NCBI RefSeq assembly: GCF_026965555.1
Contig: NZ_CP114040.1
Location: 9,336,001 to 9,400,000 of the forward strand
Length of the DNA stretch: 64,000 nt
Direction of reading: 5' to 3'
DNA from: Nannocystis punicea
Lineage (GTDB): Bacteria > Myxococcota_A > Polyangia > Nannocystales > Nannocystaceae
Under the pieces are notes generated by a model. That model did not search any database. It was not told the origin of the DNA and saw nothing but the letters and a program-made list of their open reading frames with translations. Positions 20,931 through 28,100 of the stretch are shown one piece after another; positions within the stretch are counted from its first letter, which is position 1; the number at the start of each line of letters is the position of its first letter. The translations under genes and the position numbers were made by a program.

Positions 20931-21788
20931 ATGACGGTTGTCACTTGGCTACCCAAGTACCTCCCGGGTATTTCAAATCTCCGCGGCCTTCTTGAAGGTG
21001 GGCAAAAGTGGGTATTCTCTGCTACACACTCCACGGATGGAGAAGTCGTGATTAAACTGATAAAACCTCACACTGCCGATGAACGCGTCCGGCGTGAAAT
21101 TCTTGCGGTCAAGGAGATCAACTCGACGCGCGTGCCGCGTATTTTTGAAGACGGGGTTCTCCGTGGAACTCCTTTAGGATTCGATGTAATCTGGCTGCGA
21201 GAACAACGCATCCTTGGCGAGAATGTCAAGCAGATTCTACAACGTAGTACACTTTCTCAAAAGGAAATCTTGGCACTCTGTCGACATGTTCTAGAGGCTC
21301 TTGTCGATATGGGCCACGCCAGAATCGTACACCGTGACATCAAGCCGGAAAACATCATTCGCAGTGCCGATGGTTCATATTGGCTCATTGATTTTGGCAT
21401 TGCACGCCATCTCGATCTTTCGTCTTTGACAGCAACGGCTGCACTCGGAGGACCCGGAACTCTTGGCTACGCTCCTCCGGAGCAGTACCGGAACAAAAAA
21501 CGAGATCTTGATGGCCGCGCAGATCTTTTCGCGCTCGCGGTCACGCTCGTGGAATGCATTTCCGGCAAACACCCTTATGTTGATGGTGCTCGCGATGCAC
21601 CGATGGTGCTCAAGCGAATAGAGGGTGCCCCACTGCCTATTCCTAAGATCTCCTGGAACCGGGGGAGACAGTTTGCGGACTTCCTTACTGCCATGGGTCA
21701 GCGTCGTGTTGATTGTCGCCCACGAGATGCCAGCGACGCGCTGATGTGGTTACAGGAGTTACAGGACACTTTTGCGGGATCCCCCTAA
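20931..21788 (+). CDS. Compact Ser/Thr protein kinase, island cassette
   Basis: A 285-residue protein that is almost only a Hanks-type kinase domain. The glycine loop is degenerate (LEGGQKWVFS), the ATP-binding Lys is K42 in VVIKL, the helix-C Glu is probably E56, and the catalytic HRD is at 134-136 in VHRDIKPENII. DFG is at 154-156 and GTLGYAPPEQY closes the activation loop, so all catalytic residues are present. There is no membrane segment or sensor domain. ATG 20931 overlaps the TGA of the nuclease-like gene (ATGA) and follows AAGGA; the stop TAA overlaps the next ATG (TAATG). Codon use is far less G+C-biased than in the host genes, consistent with transfer. Kinases embedded in coupled cassettes with nucleases occur in defence systems, but no named system was identified. 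Confidence 0.9.
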   Translation: MTVVTWLPKYLPGISNLRGLLEGGQKWVFSATHSTDGEVVIKLIKPHTADERVRREILAVKEINSTRVPRIFEDGVLRGTPLGFDVIWLREQRILGENVKQILQRSTLSQKEILALCRHVLEALVDMGHARIVHRDIKPENIIRSADGSYWLIDFGIARHLDLSSLTATAALGGPGTLGYAPPEQYRNKKRDLDGRADLFALAVTLVECISGKHPYVDGARDAPMVLKRIEGAPLPIPKISWNRGRQFADFLTAMGQRRVDCRPRDASDALMWLQELQDTFAGSP

Positions 21789-23068
21789 TGCGCCTTGCCC
21801 TTCACTCGGGGATGCATCTCGCCAAGTATGTGTCCAGCTACTCATTTTCACCACGGAGATTCCTGATGCAACTCAAGCTACAGTTTGGCTACGGAATGAT
21901 GGATCATTCGCGAGTGTTGATCGACACCTGGAAAGGTGGCTCGGTTATCCTAAGTCCAAGAGACTTGAGCCCGGTTCAACTTGAGCGACTCGCAGGACAG
22001 ATTACGTCACTCCAGGGCGGAGAGGTACTGCTCGATCCGCAGTTTTACTTGCCTTATGCCGATCACGAACGACTCACGTCTCACGAATATTGGCCATCGG
22101 CTTACAGCACGGATGTTTTTTGGACTGGCTCGGAAATTCGTGGCTTGATGAAGAAACTGGTAGATCTAAACCGATCTCTTGGCTGCAAGACCCTAATCTT
22201 GCCGGGTCTGTACACAGAGCAAGTCGATGAAGATTGGATCGCTCGACAAAGCGCATTCATCGAGGAGGCTAAAGCCCTGAGCAGCAACCCTCTTCTTGTC
22301 ACCGTCGCACTCGGTGCTGATGCGGTGAAATCAGATGAATCCATTGATGAGATCCTGGCAGCATCCGAAGGGTGGGATGTGAGTGGGATCTACCTCTTAT
22401 GCGAACACCCCAATGGTGAATACTTGGTGACCGATCCAAATTGGCTGGCGAATGCGCTCGACCTGGTTGCTGGCTTGAAGCTTAAGGGGAAGAAAGTGCT
22501 CGCGGGGTATTGCAACCATCAGATGCTGGTGCTTGCTGCTGCCGGAGTTGACTGGATCGCTTCTGGCACTTGGATGAATGTGCGTTCTTTTCCCCCGGAT
22601 AAGTTTCGCGCCCCTTACGACGATGAGATTAAGCAGCGCTCGACCTGGTACTATTGCCCGCAAGCGTTTTCCGAGTATAAGGTCCCATTCCTGGACATTG
22701 CAAAGAAACAGGGCCTGCTTGATAGGCTAGCCCCTCCGGTCGCGCTTGGTAGTGTGCACGCTGACGTTCTGTTTTCTGGAATTCAGCCAACCTCAGCTCG
22801 CTGGACGGAGCAAAGCGCGTTTCGCCACTACCTCCACTGTTTATGGTCCCAGACCAACTCTGCACGCCACGGGACCTTCGATCAGACCGTCGACGAGCAC
22901 GAGCGCGCTCTCGACGCTGCCGAAGGGCTACTTGCGTCCTTGCAGGCAGTCGGGGTGAGAGGGCAATTGCGCGACTTTTCCTCTGCGCTCGATGTGAATC
23001 GCGCAGCACTGAGTGTCCTTCGTTCATCACGTGGACCTACTCTTCGGCGGAAATGGGCGACCCTCTAG
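21788..23068 (+). CDS. TIM-barrel-like protein of the island cassette
   Basis: A 426-residue soluble protein that I cannot assign to a named family. Alternating strand/helix blocks (LLDPQFY, CKTLILPGLY, PLLVTVALGAD, VSGIYLLCEH, KKVLAGYC, AGVDWIASGTW) suggest a TIM barrel resembling the tRNA-guanine transglycosylase superfamily. The LLDPQFY Asp and later Cys/His residues (YYCPQAF, YLHCLW) would be the places to look for active-site or metal ligands. The C-terminal 80 residues are helical. ATG 21788 overlaps the kinase stop by one base (TAATG); a longer frame start at 21713 lies inside the kinase and is rejected. The same low-G+C composition links it to the cassette. The TGT-like assignment is a weak inference. 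Confidence 0.7.
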   Translation: MRLALHSGMHLAKYVSSYSFSPRRFLMQLKLQFGYGMMDHSRVLIDTWKGGSVILSPRDLSPVQLERLAGQITSLQGGEVLLDPQFYLPYADHERLTSHEYWPSAYSTDVFWTGSEIRGLMKKLVDLNRSLGCKTLILPGLYTEQVDEDWIARQSAFIEEAKALSSNPLLVTVALGADAVKSDESIDEILAASEGWDVSGIYLLCEHPNGEYLVTDPNWLANALDLVAGLKLKGKKVLAGYCNHQMLVLAAAGVDWIASGTWMNVRSFPPDKFRAPYDDEIKQRSTWYYCPQAFSEYKVPFLDIAKKQGLLDRLAPPVALGSVHADVLFSGIQPTSARWTEQSAFRHYLHCLWSQTNSARHGTFDQTVDEHERALDAAEGLLASLQAVGVRGQLRDFSSALDVNRAALSVLRSSRGPTLRRKWATL

Positions 23069-23163
23069 CGGACAGAGCGTGCGTCAATGAATTGAAAGGC
23101 GAGATCGTCCCTCACTCTTGGCGACACGCCGGTCGCTGCCACCTCGGCTAAAGTCGCGGCCGC

Positions 23164-24237
23164 ATGACCCCCCGCTACCCCGTCCCGAACGCCTTCCCTC
23201 CGCTCCGCGCCGCGCACCTCGCCGGCAAGCGAGCGGCAGGCGTCCAGAGCGTCCTCGCGGCCGGCGAGCTCGTCCTCGCCAGCGGCCGCCTCGTCGCCTG
23301 CGACGCCCTCATGCAGCCCGAGCGCTCGCCGTTCGCTCGCGCCGTCGCCCCGGGCAGCTACCCCGTGTACCTGTTCGTCGCCAAGGAGGGCGCGGCGATC
23401 GGCTTCGCCGAGGTGCGGGTGCGGGACGGCGCCCTCGCGCGCTTCGAGATGGCCACCCTCCCCGGCCAGGACGCGACCACTCTCGGCCCGCGCGAGACCT
23501 TCGGCTACCCGGTCGGCACCGGCCTCGGCTGCTTCGCCGACGAGGTCGCGCTGGCGCGGCTGCGCGACGCCGACGCCGCGCGCCAGCAGGAGCCCGGCTA
23601 CCTCGGTTACTTCGACGCGGTCGTGCAGGCCGAGCTGGCCGCGAGCGGCGGCGCGTGGGTCAATCATCGCCCCGACCGCGGCGCCGCCGACAACGTGGTG
23701 ATCTTCCGCTCCGGCGACGGCGACGGCAACTACCCCACCTGGTTCGGCTTCGACGCCGACGACCAGCTCGCCTGCGTCGTCACCAGCTTCCGCTGCTTCA
23801 AGGAGCCCGAGACCGCGGAGGACAAGCAGGCCAAGCTGGCCAAGGCCTTCGCCCCGCTGATCGCCGCGGTCGAGCGCGACCTCGGCGGAGTCCTGCGCGA
23901 GCGCGGCTTCACCGGCCCCGAGGCGACCTACAAGCCCAAGGGCAACGAGCTCAAGCTGGTCTACACGCGCGACGGCCTCACCTTCGAGGTGCTGAGCTCG
24001 ACCCACGCCAACGGCGCGCTGTTCACCACCCAGTACCGCTGGGCCCGCGGGCGGACGACCCTCGACGTCGGCAACGAGCACCGCAAGGCCGGGGTGGCGC
24101 TCGGCTTCAAGGAGGGCATCGCCGTCGGCGACAACGCCTTCATCCACGCCGCCAAGCTCGGGGCCGCGTACGCGGCCCACTGGGACGCGCTCGAGCAGGC
24201 AGTGCTCGGCTACCTGCCGATCAAGCGCGCGCGGTGA
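23164..24237 (+). CDS. DUF4241-domain protein
   Basis: A 357-residue protein whose first 210 residues match the DUF4241 pattern. The marks are GSYPVYLFVAKEG near residue 60, then IGFAEVRV, then WVNHRPDRGAADNVVIFRSGDGDGNYPTWFGFDADDQ-type sequence (about 165-205) ending in CVVTSFRCF. The remaining 145 residues form a separate alpha/beta domain (KGNELKLVYTR, RTTLDVGNEHRKAG). DUF4241 proteins are often neighbours or immunity-like partners of polymorphic toxins, but no toxin gene is adjacent here, so no role is assigned. High G+C resumes at this gene, marking the right side of the island. The start ATG 23164 has no strong ribosome site. Confidence 0.75.
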   Translation: MTPRYPVPNAFPPLRAAHLAGKRAAGVQSVLAAGELVLASGRLVACDALMQPERSPFARAVAPGSYPVYLFVAKEGAAIGFAEVRVRDGALARFEMATLPGQDATTLGPRETFGYPVGTGLGCFADEVALARLRDADAARQQEPGYLGYFDAVVQAELAASGGAWVNHRPDRGAADNVVIFRSGDGDGNYPTWFGFDADDQLACVVTSFRCFKEPETAEDKQAKLAKAFAPLIAAVERDLGGVLRERGFTGPEATYKPKGNELKLVYTRDGLTFEVLSSTHANGALFTTQYRWARGRTTLDVGNEHRKAGVALGFKEGIAVGDNAFIHAAKLGAAYAAHWDALEQAVLGYLPIKRAR

Positions 24238-24260
24238 CGGCGCTCACCAGCGCGAAAGGA

Positions 24261-24330
24261 CATGTCTCCTCCGACCTTGTGGAGAGGACATGTCCCATCA
24301 AACATTTCCCATCGGCCATCCCACCGAGGC
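24261..24330. repeat. 14-bp palindromic tandem array, 5 units
   Basis: Cores at 24261, 24275 (degenerate), 24289, 24303 and 24317. The array fills the gap between convergent genes, starting 23 nt after one stop and ending 5 nt before the other. Confidence 0.8.
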
Positions 24331-24335
24331 GGCCG

Positions 24336-25451
24336 TCACGGCTCGACGCACACGCCCACGTGGTCCCACCCCGACGGCGGCTCTGACTCCACGAGCGTGA
24401 ACGGCGACACGCACGACGCCTGACCCGGGCAGTTCGGCGCGCCCACGTCGCAGAACGGCACGCAGCAGCTGCTGTACTGGCAGCTCGGCTCCCACGCATG
24501 TTCGACGCAGTAAAACCCCGCGTCGCAGCCGTCCTCGTCGTGGCAGCGGTCGAGCAGGTCGCCGTCGGGCCCGGAGACGTCGGGCACGCACACGAACCCG
24601 TCGAGGCCCGGCGAGCATACCTGTCCCATGGGACAGTCCTGGACCAGCGGATCGCAGATCTGCAGGCACAGCGTCACCGTCCCGTGGTGGAGGCTCGCGC
24701 ACACCTGGTCGGCCCCGCACTGCGGCGCCTCGGGCGAGCCGCCGCAGTGAGCCACGCACGTCTTCTCGCCCTCGCCCTCGACCGGCCAGCACATCGCCCC
24801 GGCCGCGCAGTCGTCGACGCCGGTCGGCGAGCCCTTGGGGCCGAGGCACGGCTCGCCGACCGCCGGCGCCGGTGCAGGGACCGGCACGCACTCGAGCTCC
24901 CAGTCGGGGACCACCTGATCCCAGATCGGCGCGCACTTGTGGCCCTCGGGGCAGTTCTGGGCCCATGGGCCGCAGGCCGACGCCCCGTCCAGGCACACCA
25001 GCCCGACCTCGAGGTCGTCGTCGCACATGGCAATCGGCGGCGACGGGTTCACGCACGCCAGCATGCACGCCTCCGAACACTTCTGCGCCGGATCGCAGCC
25101 CGCCGGCGGGATCACGCAGATCTCCCACCACGAATCATGGCCCATCTCGTAGATGCACAGCTCGTCGGCCGCGCACTCGCACCCGGGATTCGGTCCGAGG
25201 TCGGGCGGCATGATGTACACGTGCCCGGTCGTGGTGGAGTCCGCCGGCTCGCTGGTGGTGCCCGTCGTCCCCGTCGTCGTCGTGCCGCCGCTCGTCGGGT
25301 CGCTCGTCGACGTGGCGGTCGTCGACGTGGCCGTACCTGTCGCGGTGCTCGTCGATGCGGCGGTGCCGTCGCCGTCGACCCCTGGCCGCACCGCGCAACC
25401 TACAAACAGCGCCCAGAAAGCGTAGCCGCGCGGACGCAGCAAATAAGGCAT
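24336..25451 (-). CDS. Cys-rich lipoprotein with Thr/Ser linker
   Basis: A 371-residue predicted lipoprotein. The signal segment (MPYLLRPRGYAFWALFVGC) ends in a lipobox with Cys19. A Thr/Ser/Gly/Asp linker of about 60 residues follows. The mature body has more than 30 Cys in a repeating C-P-x-G-x-x-C style (NCPEGHKCAP, DCPMGQVCSPG, then SCCVPFCDVGAPNCPG near the end). It is a clear paralogue of the lipoprotein at 37768-38772, sharing the module order and the SCCVPFCD / GCCIPFCD stretch. Three ATG codons stand in a row (25449-25457); the third is chosen because GAGAGG lies right before the first. Surface display is inferred. Confidence 0.82.
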   Translation of the reverse strand: MPYLLRPRGYAFWALFVGCAVRPGVDGDGTAASTSTATGTATSTTATSTSDPTSGGTTTTGTTGTTSEPADSTTTGHVYIMPPDLGPNPGCECAADELCIYEMGHDSWWEICVIPPAGCDPAQKCSEACMLACVNPSPPIAMCDDDLEVGLVCLDGASACGPWAQNCPEGHKCAPIWDQVVPDWELECVPVPAPAPAVGEPCLGPKGSPTGVDDCAAGAMCWPVEGEGEKTCVAHCGGSPEAPQCGADQVCASLHHGTVTLCLQICDPLVQDCPMGQVCSPGLDGFVCVPDVSGPDGDLLDRCHDEDGCDAGFYCVEHAWEPSCQYSSCCVPFCDVGAPNCPGQASCVSPFTLVESEPPSGWDHVGVCVEP

Positions 25452-25592
25452 CATCATCCTCTCTATACCAGATAATCGCGCGCGCCATCCCTCGCGAGAC
25501 AGGCGCCGAGCCCCCGCTCCTCGCCGAGCTGTTCCGTCGCCGACGCTCGTGGTGGCCGCCAGCCCGTCGTCCGCGGCCCACCGGCCCGTGGC

Positions 25593-26312
25593 ATGCTGGC
25601 GCGCGTGAGCGACACCGACGACGGGCCGAGTTACTACCGCTGGGGCGGCATGCCGACCTCGATCGGCATGCCCGGGCGGGTGCCCGAGCGCGTCGGACCG
25701 CCCGAGAACCTGCGCTGGACGGAAGCCGCCGACAGCCCGTTCGGCCTCGCCGGCGTCGACTGCCGCTCGTACACCCAGGCAGCGATCGCAGTGACCACCG
25801 ACCCGGCCGAGTGCGAGAGCTTCGGCCGCCTGCGCGACGACCCCCGCGTGCCCGCGCCCGGCCCCGAGCTGCGCTGGCACGCCTGCGCCTTGCGCTACCC
25901 GGCCTGGCCGCGACGCGACGACGGCCTGTGGTTCGCGGCCGAGCGGATGGAGGACAAGTTCGACATCGTCCACGCGGGCGGCCTCGTGGTCGCGCGCTCG
26001 AGCTGGTCCGGCGCGCCGTGGCTGTTCGCAGCGGTCCGCTTCGCCGGCGACGGCCTCCTCGTCGACCAGGTCGCGCGCGTCGAGGACGACCACCCCGACG
26101 CCGACGACGGCCCGCTGTGCGCCCGCCAGCTCGACTACTTGCTCAAGAGCCACGTGCTGAGCTGGTGGGTGCCGCACCCCGTACCCGGCCACGTCGCTCG
26201 CGAGCCGCGGGCCATGGGCATCTATTCGTCGGTGATGTTCGGCCGCCGGGCCTACTTCGCCAGCTACGAAGACACCACGGCGATCGCCCGCTCGCTCGAC
26301 GCCGACGACTGA
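25593..26312 (+). CDS. Conserved-looking protein of unknown function
   Basis: A 239-residue soluble protein rich in Trp, Arg and Asp, with no signal peptide or membrane segment. Visible blocks include WGGMPTSIGMPGR at the N-terminus, LRWHACALRYPAWPRRDDGLW near 90, and LSWWVPHPVPGHVA followed by MGIYSSVMFGRRAYFASYEDTTAIA at the end. The codon pattern (G/C in nearly all third positions) supports a real gene. No family was recognised. It ends 6 nt from the stop of the convergent gene. It follows the divergent lipoprotein gene with about 140 bp for promoters. Confidence 0.6.
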   Translation: MLARVSDTDDGPSYYRWGGMPTSIGMPGRVPERVGPPENLRWTEAADSPFGLAGVDCRSYTQAAIAVTTDPAECESFGRLRDDPRVPAPGPELRWHACALRYPAWPRRDDGLWFAAERMEDKFDIVHAGGLVVARSSWSGAPWLFAAVRFAGDGLLVDQVARVEDDHPDADDGPLCARQLDYLLKSHVLSWWVPHPVPGHVAREPRAMGIYSSVMFGRRAYFASYEDTTAIARSLDADD

Positions 26313-26318
26313 GCGCGT

Positions 26319-26873
26319 CTACGTCAGACCGCAGCGCGCGCGGCGGCTCCGGTCGGGCGCTCCCAGGCCGCGCGGGCTCGTCCTCGACTCGACCAGCGCC
26401 TCGCCGGTGTCGGCGAACACCCAGCGATACGCGTGGACCTCTCCGCCGCGCAACCACTCCTGATAGTCGACGGGCCGCCGCAGCGCTGCCTCGAACCAGT
26501 CCGCGGCCCGCAGGCCGAGCGCCGCCGGCTCGCCGGTGACGTCCAGCGCCAGGGCGGTCGGCACCGCCGGCAGCGCGAAGTCCTGGCAGTGCAGTGTGTC
26601 GGCGAGCAGTCGGTCGCGGTCGAGGTAGGCGCCGAACGTCGCCAGGATCACGCGGAACTCGACGTCGACGAGGTCGACCGCGACCAGCAGCCGGCCGCGC
26701 GGCGAATGATCGGAGTGGCGCCGGCCGTAGCTCGCGTCGCCCGGCACGAACAGCTCCGCGTCGTGCGGCTCCACCCCAATCCACCCGGCAGCCCGCCGCC
26801 GCAGCCCGGCCACGAAGGCGGCCTGGACCTCGTCGAGCGGGACCTCCGCGGCGAACCATGCGGGCTCGGACAT
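26319..26873 (-). CDS. Soluble protein of unknown function
   Basis: A 184-residue protein without signal or membrane segments. Visible pieces are a helical N-terminus (LDEVQAAFVAGLRRRAAG), an aromatic/Asp-rich middle (FRVILATFGAYLDRDRLLADTLHCQDFALPAVP) and a strand-rich end (VHAYRWVFADTGEALVES). ATG 26873 is the most likely start; a frame open back to 27092 runs through a 14-bp palindromic repeat and is not believed. The gene is nearly end-to-end with the convergent unknown gene (7-bp gap), so the two transcripts must overlap. No family was recognised. Confidence 0.55.
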   Translation of the reverse strand: MSEPAWFAAEVPLDEVQAAFVAGLRRRAAGWIGVEPHDAELFVPGDASYGRRHSDHSPRGRLLVAVDLVDVEFRVILATFGAYLDRDRLLADTLHCQDFALPAVPTALALDVTGEPAALGLRAADWFEAALRRPVDYQEWLRGGEVHAYRWVFADTGEALVESRTSPRGLGAPDRSRRARCGLT

Positions 26874-26911
26874 GTCGGCCGAGCCTAACAGATCGCGGCG
26901 GCGTTCGTTGA

Positions 26912-26939
26912 CATGTCCCATCGGACATCTCTTGTTCGA
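26912..26939. repeat. 14-bp palindromic repeat, 2 units
   Basis: Cores at 26912 and 26926 (ACATGTCCCATCGGACATC), in a divergent gap. A half-unit, GACATGTC, also overlaps the nearby ATG at 26871-26873. Confidence 0.7.
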
Positions 26940-27109
26940 GGAGCTCGCGGGCGCTCCGTGGTCTGCCGCCCACGCGCGAGGCACGGAGCACACAGGCTCT
27001 GCCGTGCAATCGCAGCACATCGCCGGCCGATCCATCGACCCTTCGATCTCGTAATGCGGCGACTCCGACCGCGCCGCAGCGGGTACGCTCATCCCAAGAA
27101 AACCAAGAC

Positions 27110-27883
27110 ATGAATCGACACTCCAGCAATCATCACACCATTCATCCTCTGCTGTTCGCCCTGGCGGTCGCCGCCTGCGGCGACGCCGACAGCGACGAGG
27201 TCGCCGCTCGCAACCTCGTGATCGGCCCGATCGTGGAGACCGGCGAATTCACCTCCGGTCCATGGACGACCACCGGCACGTCGGGCACCACCAGAACTTC
27301 CGGCACCACCACCACTTCCGGCGGCGACGATACGACCACTGGCGGCGACGATACGACCACCGGCGCCGGCGACACGGGGAGCGACGATACCGGCACGGGG
27401 AGCACCACGGGAGGCGTGTGTACACCGACCTTGCACACGCTCAACGCATTCGTCGAGGGCTCGGACATGCTGGCGGACGGGCCGCAGAATCCGCCCCCCA
27501 ACTATCCCCCGGGGTGGATCGACCGCATCGAGCTGGAGACGAGCACTCAATGTAACTTCCAGAACTGGAAGGACAGCGACGGCGTCGACCCCGAGACCCC
27601 GGGCTGCCATTACGCCTTCGAGGACAAGGACTGCGAGACCCCCACCAACGACAAGTTCGGCGAATCTTGCCAGGACGGCGACATCCTCGTCGAGACCAAC
27701 CCCGGCAAGGACGTCTGCCACGCGCACGCGCTCGGCCCCGGCAACATCGGCGTCGGCCACCCCGACCGCTTCTCCTGCAACGCCTATTGCACCGCCAAGT
27801 ACGACCTGCCCGGCGAGTGCCGCACGACCCAGGACACCTGCGGCCCGGGGGTCGGCAGCGCCTATTGCCTGTGCGGCTGCTGA
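27110..27883 (+). CDS. Secreted lipoprotein with Thr/Gly linker
   Basis: A 257-residue predicted lipoprotein. The signal segment IHPLLFALAVAAC puts the lipid Cys near residue 23. A low-complexity linker of Thr, Gly, Ser and Asp (about 53-100) leads to a C-terminal Cys-rich domain with about ten Cys (TSTQCNFQNW, GCHYAFEDKDCETP, SFGESC-like, FSCNAYCTAKYD, AYCLCGC at the very end). The final Cys cluster resembles small disulfide-knotted domains, but no family was identified. It shares design, though not clear sequence, with the other linker lipoproteins in the window. The start ATG 27110 is chosen because it begins the signal peptide. Confidence 0.78.
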   Translation: MNRHSSNHHTIHPLLFALAVAACGDADSDEVAARNLVIGPIVETGEFTSGPWTTTGTSGTTRTSGTTTTSGGDDTTTGGDDTTTGAGDTGSDDTGTGSTTGGVCTPTLHTLNAFVEGSDMLADGPQNPPPNYPPGWIDRIELETSTQCNFQNWKDSDGVDPETPGCHYAFEDKDCETPTNDKFGESCQDGDILVETNPGKDVCHAHALGPGNIGVGHPDRFSCNAYCTAKYDLPGECRTTQDTCGPGVGSAYCLCGC

Positions 27884-27910
27884 GCGGCCCTTCCGCGAGC
27901 GACTCGAGAT

Positions 27911-27943
27911 CGTCGAGCGCCCCGCCCGGCGGGGCGCTCGACG
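27911..27943. terminator. Strong symmetrical hairpin between convergent genes
   Basis: CGTCGAGCGCCCCGCC (27911-27926) mirrors GGCGGGGCGCTCGACG (27928-27943), leaving almost no loop before melting of the inner pairs. There is no T-run. It lies 28 nt after a stop codon and could end transcripts from both sides. Confidence 0.5.
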
Positions 27944-28100
27944 CAGCGCTCAGCCGTGGTGGCTGGTGCCGGCCTTGACCTTGCTCTTCGTCTTCATCGA
28001 GACCTCCTCCGGCCCCGAGTCTAGCCGCCTCGTAGCGATCGACGAGGCCCGCGTTCGCGCGCGCTCGTCGGCCGCCGGAGCTCGAATCAACGCAGTTCGC

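Larger units (their letters stand above)
18802..20934 (+). pseudogene. PD-(D/E)XK nuclease-like gene interrupted by an IS630 element
   Basis: The gene starts at ATG 18802 with a good ribosome site (GGAAGGAG, 18788-18795). It reads to GFPDLV, then is cut at a TA (19028-19029) by the insertion sequence. Joining 19029 to 20386 restores one frame of 258 codons ending TGA 20934. The rebuilt protein has the acidic residue of a PD-(D/E)XK fold in GFPD (D75) and the E-x-K signature in FEAKMSDW (E164, K166), followed by the helix AIEQASLNRW typical of that fold. A winged-helix-like insert (about 98-140) lies between them. As it stands the product is truncated at residue 80 and lacks E-x-K. It is the first gene of a coupled trio with the kinase and the TIM-barrel-like protein. 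Confidence 0.8.

Noticed and set aside
21713..21787. Extended N-terminus for the 426-residue island protein
   Set aside because: The extension overlaps the kinase gene's last 25 codons in another frame; the TAATG overlap gives a natural start at 21788.
18166..23163. tRNA or attachment-site duplication flanking the island
   Set aside because: I looked for tRNA-like folds and for direct repeats at both edges and saw none that I could support.
24620..24647. CCTGTCCCATGGGACAGTC inside a lipoprotein gene as another 14-bp repeat
   Set aside because: It encodes CPMGQ, part of the C-P-x-G-x-x-C module that the paralogous lipoproteins also carry, so protein constraint explains it; not counted among the loci.
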